From Microbacterium nanhaiense (GTDB taxonomy: Bacteria; Actinomycetota; Actinomycetes; Actinomycetales; Microbacteriaceae), in the NCBI RefSeq assembly GCF_014646015.1, contig NZ_BMMQ01000001.1, positions 434,001 through 498,000 of the forward strand: a stretch of DNA of 64,000 bases. Direction: 5' to 3'. Positions 46,287 through 54,573 of the stretch are shown piece by piece. A program made the translations under genes and the position numbers. A model generated the notes under the pieces. That model ran no database searches. It saw nothing but the letters and a program-made list of their open reading frames with translations, and had not been told where the DNA came from. Position 1 is the first letter of the stretch. Every line of letters begins with the position of its first letter.

Positions 46287-47138
46287 TTAGCGCAGCCGGC
46301 GCGCCTCGAACTCCATGCGGGGGTTCGCGTAGTGCTCCTGCGCCTCGATGAGCAGCAGCTCCTTCGTCCCCGCGGCATGGGTCTGCTCGAGCAGGCCGTA
46401 CACGCTCGAGGCGGTGCGGGCGAGAGCATCGGCGGCGTCGCGCGTCGCGGTGTAGTGGCTCGTGAAGAGTGCGGCCGTCACGTCGCCGGATCCGTTTGCC
46501 TTCATCGGCAGGTACGGGGTCGTCACGATCCAGGCGCCATCGTCATCGACGACCATCATCTCGATCGTGCCCTCCTCGCGGTCGGGCCTTTCGACGCTCG
46601 TCACGAGGATCGTCGAGGGTCCCATCGCGCGGGCCGCGTCGGCGGAGGCGAGCGTCTCCTCGATCGTGTGCGGTTCGGTGCCCGTGAGGAAGCCGAGCTC
46701 GAACTGATTCGGCGTGATGATGTCGGCGACCGGCACGACCTTGTCGCGCAGCAGCGCGGGGATCGCCGGGGCGACGAAGCAGCCCGAGCGCGCGTTGCCC
46801 ATCACGGGGTCGCAGGCGTACAGCGCCCGGGGGTTCGCGGCCTTCACGCGCGCGACCGCATCGATGACGACGTCGGCGATGCCCTCGGACCCCTGGTAGC
46901 CGCTCAGCACGGCGTCGAGCGTGGGGAACGCGCCGCGGTCCTCCACGCCCTCGATGACCGCGGCGACGTCCGCCGGATCCATCACGGGGCCGCGCCACGC
47001 CCCGTAACCGGTGTGATTCGAGAAGTTCACCGTATAGACAGGAAGCACCTCGACCCCGATTCTCTGCATCGGAAACACGGCGGCGGAGTTGCCCGCGTGG
47101 CCGAACGCCACCGCGGACTGAATCGAGAGGATCTGCAT
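46287..47138 (-). CDS. pdxY: Pyridoxal kinase
   Basis: A ribokinase-like kinase, 283 residues, phosphorylating pyridoxal in vitamin B6 salvage. Signatures are IQSAVAFGHAGNSAAVFPMQ (N-terminal substrate loop), DPVMGN, TPNQFELGFLTG and KANGSGDVTAALF with the catalytic aspartate. It is convergent with pdxT, so synthesis and salvage genes are neighbours. Its start is close to the divergent L,D-transpeptidase-like gene with only 17 bases between them. Confidence 0.94.
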   Translation of the reverse strand: MQILSIQSAVAFGHAGNSAAVFPMQRIGVEVLPVYTVNFSNHTGYGAWRGPVMDPADVAAVIEGVEDRGAFPTLDAVLSGYQGSEGIADVVIDAVARVKAANPRALYACDPVMGNARSGCFVAPAIPALLRDKVVPVADIITPNQFELGFLTGTEPHTIEETLASADAARAMGPSTILVTSVERPDREEGTIEMMVVDDDGAWIVTTPYLPMKANGSGDVTAALFTSHYTATRDAADALARTASSVYGLLEQTHAAGTKELLLIEAQEHYANPRMEFEARRLR

Positions 47139-47155
47139 CCTTCGATCATGCCACC

Positions 47156-48067
47156 ATGGAAGTCATGACGAAGCGGGGGATCTGGATCGGTGCCGCGATC
47201 GCGGTGTGCGCGGCCGCGGCCATCGTCGCGACGGCGATGCTCTGGCCGAGCGGGGGCGAGGAGCCGGAGGCCGAGGCGCCCTCGCCCTCGCAGACGGCGA
47301 GCGCGACGCCGACGCCCACCCCCTCCCCGACACCGACGGGACCGCCCGCGAACACCACCTCGTACGAGGCGGGTGGCCTCCCGCGGGCGGACGTGTTCGG
47401 GATCCATCCCGAGCTGCCCGTCGACGACGACCCGGATGCGCCCACCCTCGGCCTCACGGCGCGGGCGGCGGATGTCGCGGGCGCGCCGGTGTTCGCGGAT
47501 CCGACGGGCGAGCCGGTCGCCTGGCTCGGGCAGGACCAGCAGTTCAGCGGCGCGAACGTGCCCGTCGTCGAGATGGACGAGAACTGGGCGCGCGTCCTCC
47601 TCGTCGGGCGCCATGCGGCCGCGGGCGACGGCGACCCGAGCCAGCTCTCCGGGTGGATGCGCGTCGCCGACCTCGAGCTCACGCCCGCCGAGCAGAGCGT
47701 GCACGTCGATCTCGAGGAGCGCACGATCGAGATCGCGACGACGACGGACGACGCCGAGTCGAACGAGGTCGTCGCGACGGACTTCGCGCTCGGCACGGAG
47801 GCGACGCCGACGCCGGTCGGGCGCACCTTCATCATGTTCGAGGACGTCGTCGAGTCGCTGGCGTACACGCGCGGCCACCCGATCGTGTATCTCGGCGTGC
47901 AGTCGCCGACCCTGGCGGGTTACGACGGTCAGAGCGTCGCCGTGACGGCGTTCCACTATCACGACGTTCGATCCGGCGCGATCTCGAACGGTTGTATCCG
48001 GGTGGCCCCCGAGGCGATCGAGGCCCTCGCGGCGCTCCCCGAGGGGACGCCCGTCTACATCTCGTAA
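47156..48067 (+). CDS. Secreted YkuD-type L,D-transpeptidase-like protein with SNGC motif
   Basis: A 303-residue protein with an N-terminal membrane anchor (about 8-28), a Thr/Pro/Ser-rich linker (about 32-65), a middle region and a C-terminal YkuD domain (about 180-303). The active-site stretch is HYHDVRSGAISNGCIRV: the catalytic Cys, the first His and the Arg are present, but the usual SHGC reads SNGC. It should crosslink peptidoglycan stem peptides if active. ATG 47156 is used; an ATG three codons later is equally possible. No ribosome site is clear. Confidence 0.85.
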   Translation: MEVMTKRGIWIGAAIAVCAAAAIVATAMLWPSGGEEPEAEAPSPSQTASATPTPTPSPTPTGPPANTTSYEAGGLPRADVFGIHPELPVDDDPDAPTLGLTARAADVAGAPVFADPTGEPVAWLGQDQQFSGANVPVVEMDENWARVLLVGRHAAAGDGDPSQLSGWMRVADLELTPAEQSVHVDLEERTIEIATTTDDAESNEVVATDFALGTEATPTPVGRTFIMFEDVVESLAYTRGHPIVYLGVQSPTLAGYDGQSVAVTAFHYHDVRSGAISNGCIRVAPEAIEALAALPEGTPVYIS

Positions 48068-48087
48068 CGGCCGCGGGGCGGCATGCG

Positions 48088-48093
48088 TAAAAT
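48088..48093 (+). promoter_or_regulatory. -10 box of yebC
   Basis: TAAAAT lies 18 bases before the yebC start codon, leaving a short leader that contains the GAGGAGG ribosome site. Confidence 0.55.
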
Positions 48094-48111
48094 GGAAGGT
48101 CGAGGAGGCAC

Positions 48112-48870
48112 ATGTCTGGACATTCCAAGTGGGCGACCACGAAGCACAAGAAGGCCGTCATCGACGCCAAGCGTGCAAAGTCGTTCGCGAAGCTGATCAA
48201 GAACATCGAAGTTGCGGCCCGTATGGGCGGCCCCGATGTGCAGGGCAACCCGACGCTGTATGACGCCGTTCAGAAGGCGAAGAAGACGTCGGTTCCGAAC
48301 GACAACATCGACCGCGCCATCAAGCGCGGCGCGGGCATCGGCGGCGAGGCCGTCGAGTACACGACCATCATGTACGAGGCCTACGGCCAGGGCGGCACGG
48401 CGATGCTCATCGAGTGTCTGACCGACAACAAGAACCGCGCGGCCGCGGAGGTGCGCACGGCGGTCACCCGCAACGGCGGCAACATGGCCGACCCGGGCAG
48501 CGTCGCGTTCAACTTCGAGCGCAAGGGCGTCATCGTCGCATCCGCCGAGGGCACGAGCGAGGACGACGTCATGATGGTCGCGCTCGAGGCGGGCGCGCAG
48601 GAGATCGAGCCGCACCCCGAGGGCTTCGAGATCATCACGGAGGCGAGCGACATGGTGTCGGTTCGTCAGGCGCTGCAGGCCGCCGGCATCGACTACGAGT
48701 CGGCCGACGCCGAGTTCGTCCCGAACGTCAAGGTCCCGCTCGACGCCGAGACGGCGGGCAAGCTGTTCAAGCTGATCGACGCGCTCGAAGACCTCGACGA
48801 CGTGCAGAACGTCTTCACCAACATGGACATCTCCGAAGAGGTGCAGGCCCAACTCGAGGCCGCCGAGTAA
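48112..48870 (+). CDS. yebC: YebC/PmpR-family protein
   Basis: A 252-residue member of the YebC family (TACO1 group), described as a DNA-binding regulator and, more recently, as a translation factor helping ribosomes through proline-rich stretches. The N-terminal [20 protein letters not shown] signature is complete. ATG 48112 follows GAGGAGG. It lies just upstream of ruvCAB, a conserved order, but a hairpin terminator and a separate ruvC promoter divide them. Confidence 0.95.
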   Translation: MSGHSKWATTKHKKAVIDAKRAKSFAKLIKNIEVAARMGGPDVQGNPTLYDAVQKAKKTSVPNDNIDRAIKRGAGIGGEAVEYTTIMYEAYGQGGTAMLIECLTDNKNRAAAEVRTAVTRNGGNMADPGSVAFNFERKGVIVASAEGTSEDDVMMVALEAGAQEIEPHPEGFEIITEASDMVSVRQALQAAGIDYESADAEFVPNVKVPLDAETAGKLFKLIDALEDLDDVQNVFTNMDISEEVQAQLEAAE

Positions 48871-48885
48871 TCGGATCCCGTGCGA

Positions 48886-48923
48886 ATCGCCCCGCGACTG
48901 CCGACAGGCGGCCGCGGGGCGAT
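48886..48923 (+). terminator. yebC terminator abutting the ruvC promoter
   Basis: 11-bp arms ATCGCCCCGCG (48886-48896) and CGCGGGGCGAT (48913-48923). The next base begins the ruvC -10 box, so terminator and promoter are back to back. Confidence 0.75.
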
Positions 48924-48929
48924 TACGTT
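48924..48929 (+). promoter_or_regulatory. Leaderless -10 box of ruvC
   Basis: TACGTT ends 7 nt before ATG 48937 and starts directly after the yebC terminator stem. Confidence 0.6.
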
Positions 48930-48936
48930 TGAACCC

Positions 48937-49524
48937 ATGACGACGCGCGTTCTCGGAATCGACCCTGGCCTGACCCGCTGCGGCATCGGCATCGTCGACG
49001 TCGCGCCGAACCGCACCGCAACGCTCGTCCACGTCGGCGTCGTTCGTTCGCCCGCCGACATGGATCCGGGAAACCGCCTCGCCATGATCGCGAACGGGAT
49101 CCGCGAGGTGCTTGACGCCTTCGCCCCCGAGGTCGCCGCCGTCGAGCGGGTGTTCGCGCAGCACAACGTCGCGAGCGTGATGGGCACGGCGCAGGCCTCC
49201 GGCATCGCCCTCATGCTCGCCGCCGAGCGGGGGATCCCCACGGCGACCCATACGCCGAGCGAGGTGAAGGCCGCGATCACCGGGTACGGATCCGCCGACA
49301 AACTGCAGGTGCAGAAGATGGTCGCTCGCGTGCTCAGGCTCGACGAGCTGCCGCAGCCCGCCGACGCCGCGGACGCGCTCGCGATCGCGCTCTGCCACGC
49401 GTGGCGCGGGGGAGCGGCCGCGGGAGTCGCTGGCGCCGGCGCGCAGACACCCGCTCAGAGGGCCTGGGCCGAAGCGGAGAAGCGGGCGCGTGTCAGTCGA
49501 ACAAAGGTGCGAAGCGCGCGCTAG
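48937..49524 (+). CDS. ruvC: Holliday junction endonuclease RuvC
   Basis: Cuts Holliday junctions in recombination repair, as a dimer; 195 residues. Acidic active-site residues lie in [10 protein letters not shown] (Asp), [11 protein letters not shown] (Glu) and [13 protein letters not shown] (Asp pair). ATG 48937 is the leaderless start; an in-frame start 57 bases upstream falls inside the yebC terminator and is rejected. Its stop codon doubles as the start of the ruvA -10 box. Confidence 0.96.
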   Translation: MTTRVLGIDPGLTRCGIGIVDVAPNRTATLVHVGVVRSPADMDPGNRLAMIANGIREVLDAFAPEVAAVERVFAQHNVASVMGTAQASGIALMLAAERGIPTATHTPSEVKAAITGYGSADKLQVQKMVARVLRLDELPQPADAADALAIALCHAWRGGAAAGVAGAGAQTPAQRAWAEAEKRARVSRTKVRSAR

Positions 49525-49527
49525 GCT
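49522..49527 (+). promoter_or_regulatory. Leaderless -10 box of ruvA inside the ruvC stop codon
   Basis: TAGGCT ends 6 nt before ATG 49534, and its TAG is the ruvC stop. ruvA can thus be transcribed apart from ruvC. Confidence 0.6.
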
Positions 49528-49533
49528 GGTCAA

Positions 49534-50148
49534 ATGATCTCTTCGCTCCGCGGCACCGTGCTTCATGCCGGCCTCGACACCGTCGTCCTCGAGGTCTCGG
49601 GGGTCGGTTTCTCCGTCGCGGTGCCGCCCGACGTCGCGCGCACGGCGCGCGTGGGTCATGAGCTGTTCCTGCACACGCACCTCATCGTCCGCGAGGACGC
49701 CATGAACCTCGTGGGATTCGCGACGGCCGACGAGCTCGACGTGTTCGGCACCCTTCTCGGCGTGAACGGCGTCGGCCCGAAGTCGGCCCTCGGGATCCTC
49801 GCGACGCTGACGATCGATCAGATCTCGGAGGCCGTCGACGCCGAAGACGACCGGCCGTTCCGGAAGGTGTCTGGAATCGGACCGAAGACCGCCAAGCTCA
49901 TCGTCGTCCAACTGCAGGGTCGTCTCGCCGCGCCGACGCGCGAGGCCGCGGCGCCTGCGGCGCCCGACGTTTCGGACCAGGTCGTCCAGGCGCTCATGGG
50001 GCTCGGCTGGGCGGAGCGGGTGGCGATCGAGGCGGTCGACCGTGTCAGCGAAACCGCGAGCGACGCCGACCGCGCGAGCGTCGGATCCCTGCTGCGGCTG
50101 ACCCTCGCGGCCCTCGGCCCGGCGAAGTCGGGGGGCGCGCGTGGTTGA
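49534..50148 (+). CDS. ruvA: Holliday junction branch-migration protein RuvA
   Basis: The junction-binding subunit, 204 residues. The N-terminal OB fold begins [25 protein letters not shown] (49534 onward); two helix-hairpin-helix motifs follow ([14 protein letters not shown] and [13 protein letters not shown]); the C-terminal RuvB-binding domain includes [10 protein letters not shown]. Its last 8 bases overlap ruvB. Confidence 0.96.
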   Translation: MISSLRGTVLHAGLDTVVLEVSGVGFSVAVPPDVARTARVGHELFLHTHLIVREDAMNLVGFATADELDVFGTLLGVNGVGPKSALGILATLTIDQISEAVDAEDDRPFRKVSGIGPKTAKLIVVQLQGRLAAPTREAAAPAAPDVSDQVVQALMGLGWAERVAIEAVDRVSETASDADRASVGSLLRLTLAALGPAKSGGARG

Positions 50149-51139
50149 CGACATCGTCTCGCCCGAGCCGCAGGACGACATCGAGCTCGCGGTCGAGGGT
50201 GCGCTGCGCCCCCAGAGCCTCGACGAGTTCGTCGGCCAGCACAAGGTGCGCGGCCAGCTGCAGCTGCTGCTGCAGGCCGCCAAGCTGCAGGACCGCACGC
50301 CCGACCACATTCTCCTGGCGGGCCCCCCTGGCCTCGGCAAGACGACGCTCGCGATGATCGTGGCGCACGAGTCGGGGCGTCCGCTGCGCATGTCGAGCGG
50401 TCCCGCGATCCAGCACGCCGGCGACCTGGCGGCGTTGCTGTCGAGCCTCACGCCGGGAGAGGTGCTGTTCATCGACGAGATCCACCGCATGGCGCGCTCG
50501 GCGGAGGAGATGCTCTACCTCGCGATGGAAGACTTCCGCATCGACATCATGGTCGGCAAGGGGGCCGGGGCGACGAGCATCCCGCTGGAGCTCGCTCCCT
50601 TTACGCTCGTCGGTGCCACGACCCGCTCGGGCCTGTTGCCGAACCCGTTGCGCGACCGATTTGGCTTCACCGCCCACCTGGAGTACTACGACGCCGGCGA
50701 ACTGGAACACGTCGTGGACCGCTCGGCGAGCGTGCTCGGCGTCGATCTCGACGCGAAGCAGCGCGGCGAGATCGCCCGGCGCTCGCGCGGCACGCCGCGC
50801 ATCGCGAACCGGCTCCTTCGTCGCGTGCGCGACTGGACCCTGGTGAACGGATCCGACGGATCCGTTTCGATCGAGGGCGTGCGCGCCGCGCTCGAGCTCT
50901 ACGACGTCGACGCGATCGGTCTCGACCGCCTCGACCGGGCCGTTCTGAAAGCGCTCGTGCACCGGTTCCAGGGCGGCCCCGTGGGGCTGTCGACGCTGGC
51001 CGTGACGGTTGGTGAAGAGGCGGACACCGTCGAGAGCGTCGTGGAGCCCTACCTAGTGCGCATCGGGTTCATGGGCCGCACGCCCCGCGGCCGGATCGCG
51101 ACCCCCGATGCCTATGCGCACCTCGGGATCGCGCCATAG
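50141..51139 (+). CDS. ruvB: Holliday junction helicase RuvB
   Basis: The AAA+ motor that drives branch migration with RuvA, 332 residues. Walker [14 protein letters not shown], Walker [10 protein letters not shown], sensor and arginine-finger region [18 protein letters not shown], and a C-terminal winged helix ending [15 protein letters not shown]. Start is GTG 50141, translationally coupled to ruvA. Confidence 0.97.
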   Translation: MVDDIVSPEPQDDIELAVEGALRPQSLDEFVGQHKVRGQLQLLLQAAKLQDRTPDHILLAGPPGLGKTTLAMIVAHESGRPLRMSSGPAIQHAGDLAALLSSLTPGEVLFIDEIHRMARSAEEMLYLAMEDFRIDIMVGKGAGATSIPLELAPFTLVGATTRSGLLPNPLRDRFGFTAHLEYYDAGELEHVVDRSASVLGVDLDAKQRGEIARRSRGTPRIANRLLRRVRDWTLVNGSDGSVSIEGVRAALELYDVDAIGLDRLDRAVLKALVHRFQGGPVGLSTLAVTVGEEADTVESVVEPYLVRIGFMGRTPRGRIATPDAYAHLGIAP

Positions 51140-51149
51140 GGGCATGCCC

Positions 51150-51155
51150 TATAAT
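51150..51155 (+). promoter_or_regulatory. Consensus -10 box of yajC-secD-secF with a long leader
   Basis: TATAAT, a perfect consensus, lies 104 bases before the yajC start. The implied leader of about 95 nt contains a CCGCACGACGTGCGG hairpin (around 51202-51216). Confidence 0.55.
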
Positions 51156-51259
51156 TCTCGGGACGCGCCGGGGCTTTCTGGCGCCGCTGTTCCCGCAAGG
51201 CCGCACGACGTGCGGCGCGGGTGACGAATCTCTTTGAACCCCCGAAAGGCCCCTGCCGT

Positions 51260-51736
51260 ATGGATATCGTGCTCCTCGTTGTCGCCGCCGGACTTCTCAT
51301 CTTCATGTTCGTATCGTCGAACCGCCGCCGCAAGAAGATGCAGGCAGACGAGCAGGAGCGCCAGCGTCAGATGGTGCCGGGCACCCGCGTGATGACGCGC
51401 AGCGGCCTGTACGGCACGCTCGTCGAGTTCGACGCCGACGACCTCACGCGCCCCGCCGTCATCGAGATCGCGCCGGGCGTCGACATCGAGGTGCACGCGC
51501 AGACGATCACGCTCGACCAGAACTCGTACCACGTCGCCGAGGAGGCCGAGGACGAGCAGGTCGACGAGTACGAGGACGAGGTCAACGAGGTTCACGAGAC
51601 GGCGCTCGACGAGAAGAAGGACGAGGATGTCGAGGTGACGATCACGGACGAGGACGTGTACGGCGGCCTGCTCGACACCGACGACTCGCGCGACAAGAAG
51701 CGCGACGACACCCCCGGCGACTCGAAGAACAACTAA
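51260..51736 (+). CDS. yajC: Preprotein translocase auxiliary subunit YajC
   Basis: A 158-residue single-span membrane protein that joins SecDF at the Sec translocon. The helix is residues about 3-20 (IVLLVVAAGLLIFMFV), followed by the family's RRRKK-Q-----QM-PGTRVMT-RSGLYGTLVE pattern. The C-terminal 60 residues are highly acidic and an unusual extension compared with the roughly 110-residue E. coli protein. ATG 51260 is the start; upstream in-frame codons lie in the leader. Confidence 0.93.
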   Translation: MDIVLLVVAAGLLIFMFVSSNRRRKKMQADEQERQRQMVPGTRVMTRSGLYGTLVEFDADDLTRPAVIEIAPGVDIEVHAQTITLDQNSYHVAEEAEDEQVDEYEDEVNEVHETALDEKKDEDVEVTITDEDVYGGLLDTDDSRDKKRDDTPGDSKNN

Positions 51737-51799
51737 CGGTGGGCGCCGGAGGCGCCGCCGCATAACCTTCCACAGCGACTGACGTAAGGCAAACCCGTC

Positions 51800-53536
51800 G
51801 TGGCGACAAGTACTCCCACGCGCCGTGCATGGCGCACACTCATCGGCCTCCTGGGCATCACGCTCGTCCTCTTCGGGGCGAACGCGCTCGGTGTGCATGT
51901 TTTCAAGGAGGGCACCTGGGTGCCCGAGCTGGCTCTCGACCTGCAGGGAGGCACGCAGATCACCATGCGCGCCGAGACCGAGGGCGACGTCGAGCCGAGC
52001 GCTGATCAGCTGCAGCAGGCGGTGGAGATCATCCGTCAGCGCGTCGACGCCTCCGGCGTCTCCGAGGCGCAGATTACGACGCAGGGATCCGACAACATCG
52101 TCGTCGCCCTGCCCGGCAACCCAGATCAGGCCCAGCGCGACCGCATCGAGTCGAGCGCTCAGATGCAGCTGCGTCCCGTGCTGTACACCACGGTGCCCGC
52201 GACGAGCTTCGTCGGGGAGGACGGCGAGTCCACGCCATACCCGACGCCGGACGCCTCCATGAACGCGACGCCGACGGCCTCGCCGACGAACGCCAGCGAC
52301 GTGAACTGGCTGACGGAAAAGCTCATGGCCGAGGTCTCCACGTACAACTGCAGCGACGAGTCGAACGACGCGGCACACGCTCCCAGCGACCAGCCGCTCG
52401 TCACCTGCGACACCGAGGGGCGCTCCTACGTCCTCGGGCCCGTCGAGATCAACGGCTCGGAGATCTCCGACGCCTCGTCCGGAGTGAATCCGCAGAACGG
52501 CCAGTGGGTCGTCAACATCGAGTTCTCCTCGCGGGCCATCGACGGCGAAGAGCAGAGCGGCGCCGAGAAGTTCACCGCGATCAGCGAGCGCCTCGTCAAC
52601 CTGACGGGCTTCCAGAACCAGTTCGCCTTCGTGCTCGACGGTCAGGTCATCTCTGCCCCCGGCATGAACGACGTGATCACGGGCGGCAGCGCCCAGATCT
52701 CGGGCAACTTCACGGACGCGACGGCCAAGACGCTCGCCGATCAGCTGCGCTTCGGCGCGCTGCCGATGAGCTTCGAGGTGGTCTCGAGCGACACCATCTC
52801 GGCGACGCTCGGTTCGCAGCAGCTCATGGTCGGCCTCGTGTCGGGTCTCATCGGTCTCGCCCTCGTCGCCGCCTGGGTGCTGCTCGTCAGCTACCGCGCG
52901 CTCGGCTTCGTGATCATCGCGTCGCTGGCCGTGATGGCGATTCTGACCTATATCGCGCTCTGCCTCCTTTCCTGGCGCATCGACTACCGTCTCTCGCTCG
53001 CCGGCGTCGCCGGTCTGATCGTGACGATCGGCTTCACCGCCGACTCGTTCATCGTGTACTTCGAGCGCATTCGAGACGAGCTGCGCGACGGAAAGACGCC
53101 GTTCGCGGCCGTGGAGGACGGCTGGGCGCGAGCCAAGCGCACGATCTTCAGCGCGAAGTCCATCAACGTGCTGGCCGCCGTGGTGCTCTACATCATGGCC
53201 GACGCGACGGTGAAGGGCTTCGCCTTCACGCTGGGGCTTACGACCCTGATCGACATCCTGATCTTCGTCGTGTTCACGCATCCCGTCATGCAGCTGCTCG
53301 TGCGCACGCCGTTCTTCGGCGGTGGGCACAAGCTCTCGGGTCTCGACCCGAACGCGCTGGGCGCCGTCTACGCCGCGCGCGCGAGCTTCCGGACGCCGTC
53401 CGCGGCGAAGGGGCGCGAGCGCCGTTCGCGGGGCGAGGCGGCGAAGCGGCAGACGATCGCCGAACGCAAGCTCGCCCAGGAGAACCAGCTCGCCTCGCGC
53501 GATACCAACACCACGAACGGGGAGGGTGACGCCTGA
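51800..53536 (+). CDS. secD: Protein translocase subunit SecD
   Basis: A proton-driven RND-type subunit that pulls exported proteins across the membrane; 578 residues. One N-terminal helix, a large external domain with the DLQGGTQITMRAE signature (about residue 43), and five C-terminal helices (about 335-515) including GLIVTIGFTADSFIVYFERIRDE. The cytoplasmic tail is basic. GTG 51800 is the start with AAGG at some distance. It overlaps secF by one base. Confidence 0.95.
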   Translation: MATSTPTRRAWRTLIGLLGITLVLFGANALGVHVFKEGTWVPELALDLQGGTQITMRAETEGDVEPSADQLQQAVEIIRQRVDASGVSEAQITTQGSDNIVVALPGNPDQAQRDRIESSAQMQLRPVLYTTVPATSFVGEDGESTPYPTPDASMNATPTASPTNASDVNWLTEKLMAEVSTYNCSDESNDAAHAPSDQPLVTCDTEGRSYVLGPVEINGSEISDASSGVNPQNGQWVVNIEFSSRAIDGEEQSGAEKFTAISERLVNLTGFQNQFAFVLDGQVISAPGMNDVITGGSAQISGNFTDATAKTLADQLRFGALPMSFEVVSSDTISATLGSQQLMVGLVSGLIGLALVAAWVLLVSYRALGFVIIASLAVMAILTYIALCLLSWRIDYRLSLAGVAGLIVTIGFTADSFIVYFERIRDELRDGKTPFAAVEDGWARAKRTIFSAKSINVLAAVVLYIMADATVKGFAFTLGLTTLIDILIFVVFTHPVMQLLVRTPFFGGGHKLSGLDPNALGAVYAARASFRTPSAAKGRERRSRGEAAKRQTIAERKLAQENQLASRDTNTTNGEGDA

Positions 53537-54510
53537 TGCGCTCGATGAACGATCTCGGCAACGATCTCTACACCGGCAAGACCTCCATCCCCTTCGTCGC
53601 GAAGCGGAAGCTGTGGTTCATCATCGCGATCGCGCTCGTCGTGATCTCGATCGTCGCGCCCTTCCTCCGCGGCGTGCCGCTGTCGATCGAGTTCACCGGC
53701 GGATCCAAATTCACCGTCTCGGCGCCGGAGTCGCTCGACCAGAGCATCGCCACCGAGGCCGTGCACGGCGTCGCGGGTGACGCGGAGGCGACCGTCACGG
53801 TCATCGGCGAGAAGGACATTCAGGTCCAGACCTCGACGCTGACGAACGACCAGACGCGCGACATCACGGCTGCCCTCGCGGACGCCTATGGCGTATCCGA
53901 CGACGAGGTCACGGAGTCGTTCATCGGCCCGACCTGGGGCGCGGACGTCACGAAGAAGGCGCTCTGGAGCCTCGGGATCTTCCTCGCGCTCACCTTCCTC
54001 GTGCTCGCCATCTACTTCCGCACGTGGAAGATGTCCGTCGCGGCCATCATCGGCCTCGTCGACGTGCTGATCGTGACGATCGGCATCTACTCGCTCGCGG
54101 GCTTCCAGATCTCGCCGTCCGCCGTGATCGGATTCTTGACGATCCTCGCGTACTCCCTCTACGACACGACCGTCGTGTTCGACAAGGTGCGCGAGAACAC
54201 GGATGAGGAAGTCGGCGACCGCACCTTTGGCGAGTCGGTCAACCTCGGTGTGAACCAGACGCTCATCCGATCGATCAACACGTCGGTCGTCGCCGCGCTC
54301 CCCGTAGCAGCGATCCTGTTCATCGGTGTGTTCGGAATGGGCGCCGAAACCCTCAGCGACATCTCGCTGTCGATCTTCATCGGCATCATCGTCGCGACCT
54401 ACTCGACGCTGTTCGTCTCGGCGCCGCTGTACTCGTGGATGCGCGAGCGGGAACCGAAGATCGCCCAGGCCGATGCCCGCGTGCGCGCCGCGCGGTCGGA
54501 GGCGGTCTGA
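53536..54510 (+). CDS. secF: Protein translocase subunit SecF
   Basis: The partner of SecD, 324 residues. N-terminal helix (about 30-50), the SIEFTGGSKFTV signature, and five helices with GFLTILAYSLYDTTVVFDKVRENTD. It begins at ATG 53536, coupled to secD by TGATG. The rel unit begins just after it with its own promoter. Confidence 0.95.
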   Translation: MRSMNDLGNDLYTGKTSIPFVAKRKLWFIIAIALVVISIVAPFLRGVPLSIEFTGGSKFTVSAPESLDQSIATEAVHGVAGDAEATVTVIGEKDIQVQTSTLTNDQTRDITAALADAYGVSDDEVTESFIGPTWGADVTKKALWSLGIFLALTFLVLAIYFRTWKMSVAAIIGLVDVLIVTIGIYSLAGFQISPSAVIGFLTILAYSLYDTTVVFDKVRENTDEEVGDRTFGESVNLGVNQTLIRSINTSVVAALPVAAILFIGVFGMGAETLSDISLSIFIGIIVATYSTLFVSAPLYSWMREREPKIAQADARVRAARSEAV

Positions 54511-54519
54511 TCCTCGTCC

Positions 54520-54525
54520 TAAGAT
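54520..54525 (+). promoter_or_regulatory. -10 box of the rel transcription unit
   Basis: TAAGAT ends 6 nt before ATG 54532, the leaderless spacing, but that ATG begins a 13-codon ORF rather than rel. Confidence 0.55.
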
Positions 54526-54531
54526 GAGGGG

Positions 54532-54573
54532 ATGAACGCGCGCTCGGGCCCGACGGGAGACATTGATGGCTGA
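54532..54573 (+). CDS. Leaderless 13-codon upstream ORF coupled to rel (MNARSGPTGDIDG)
   Basis: ATG 54532 sits exactly where a leaderless transcript from TAAGAT would begin. The ORF ends at TGA 54571-54573, five bases past the rel start ATG 54566 and in another frame, so ribosomes ending here lie on the rel initiation site. This could set rel expression by re-initiation. It is a prediction from geometry alone. Confidence 0.4.
   Translation: MNARSGPTGDIDG

Noticed and set aside
48055..50490. An 811-codon minus-strand frame over yebC, ruvC and ruvA
   Set aside because: Antisense shadow over three well-conserved genes; no family features.
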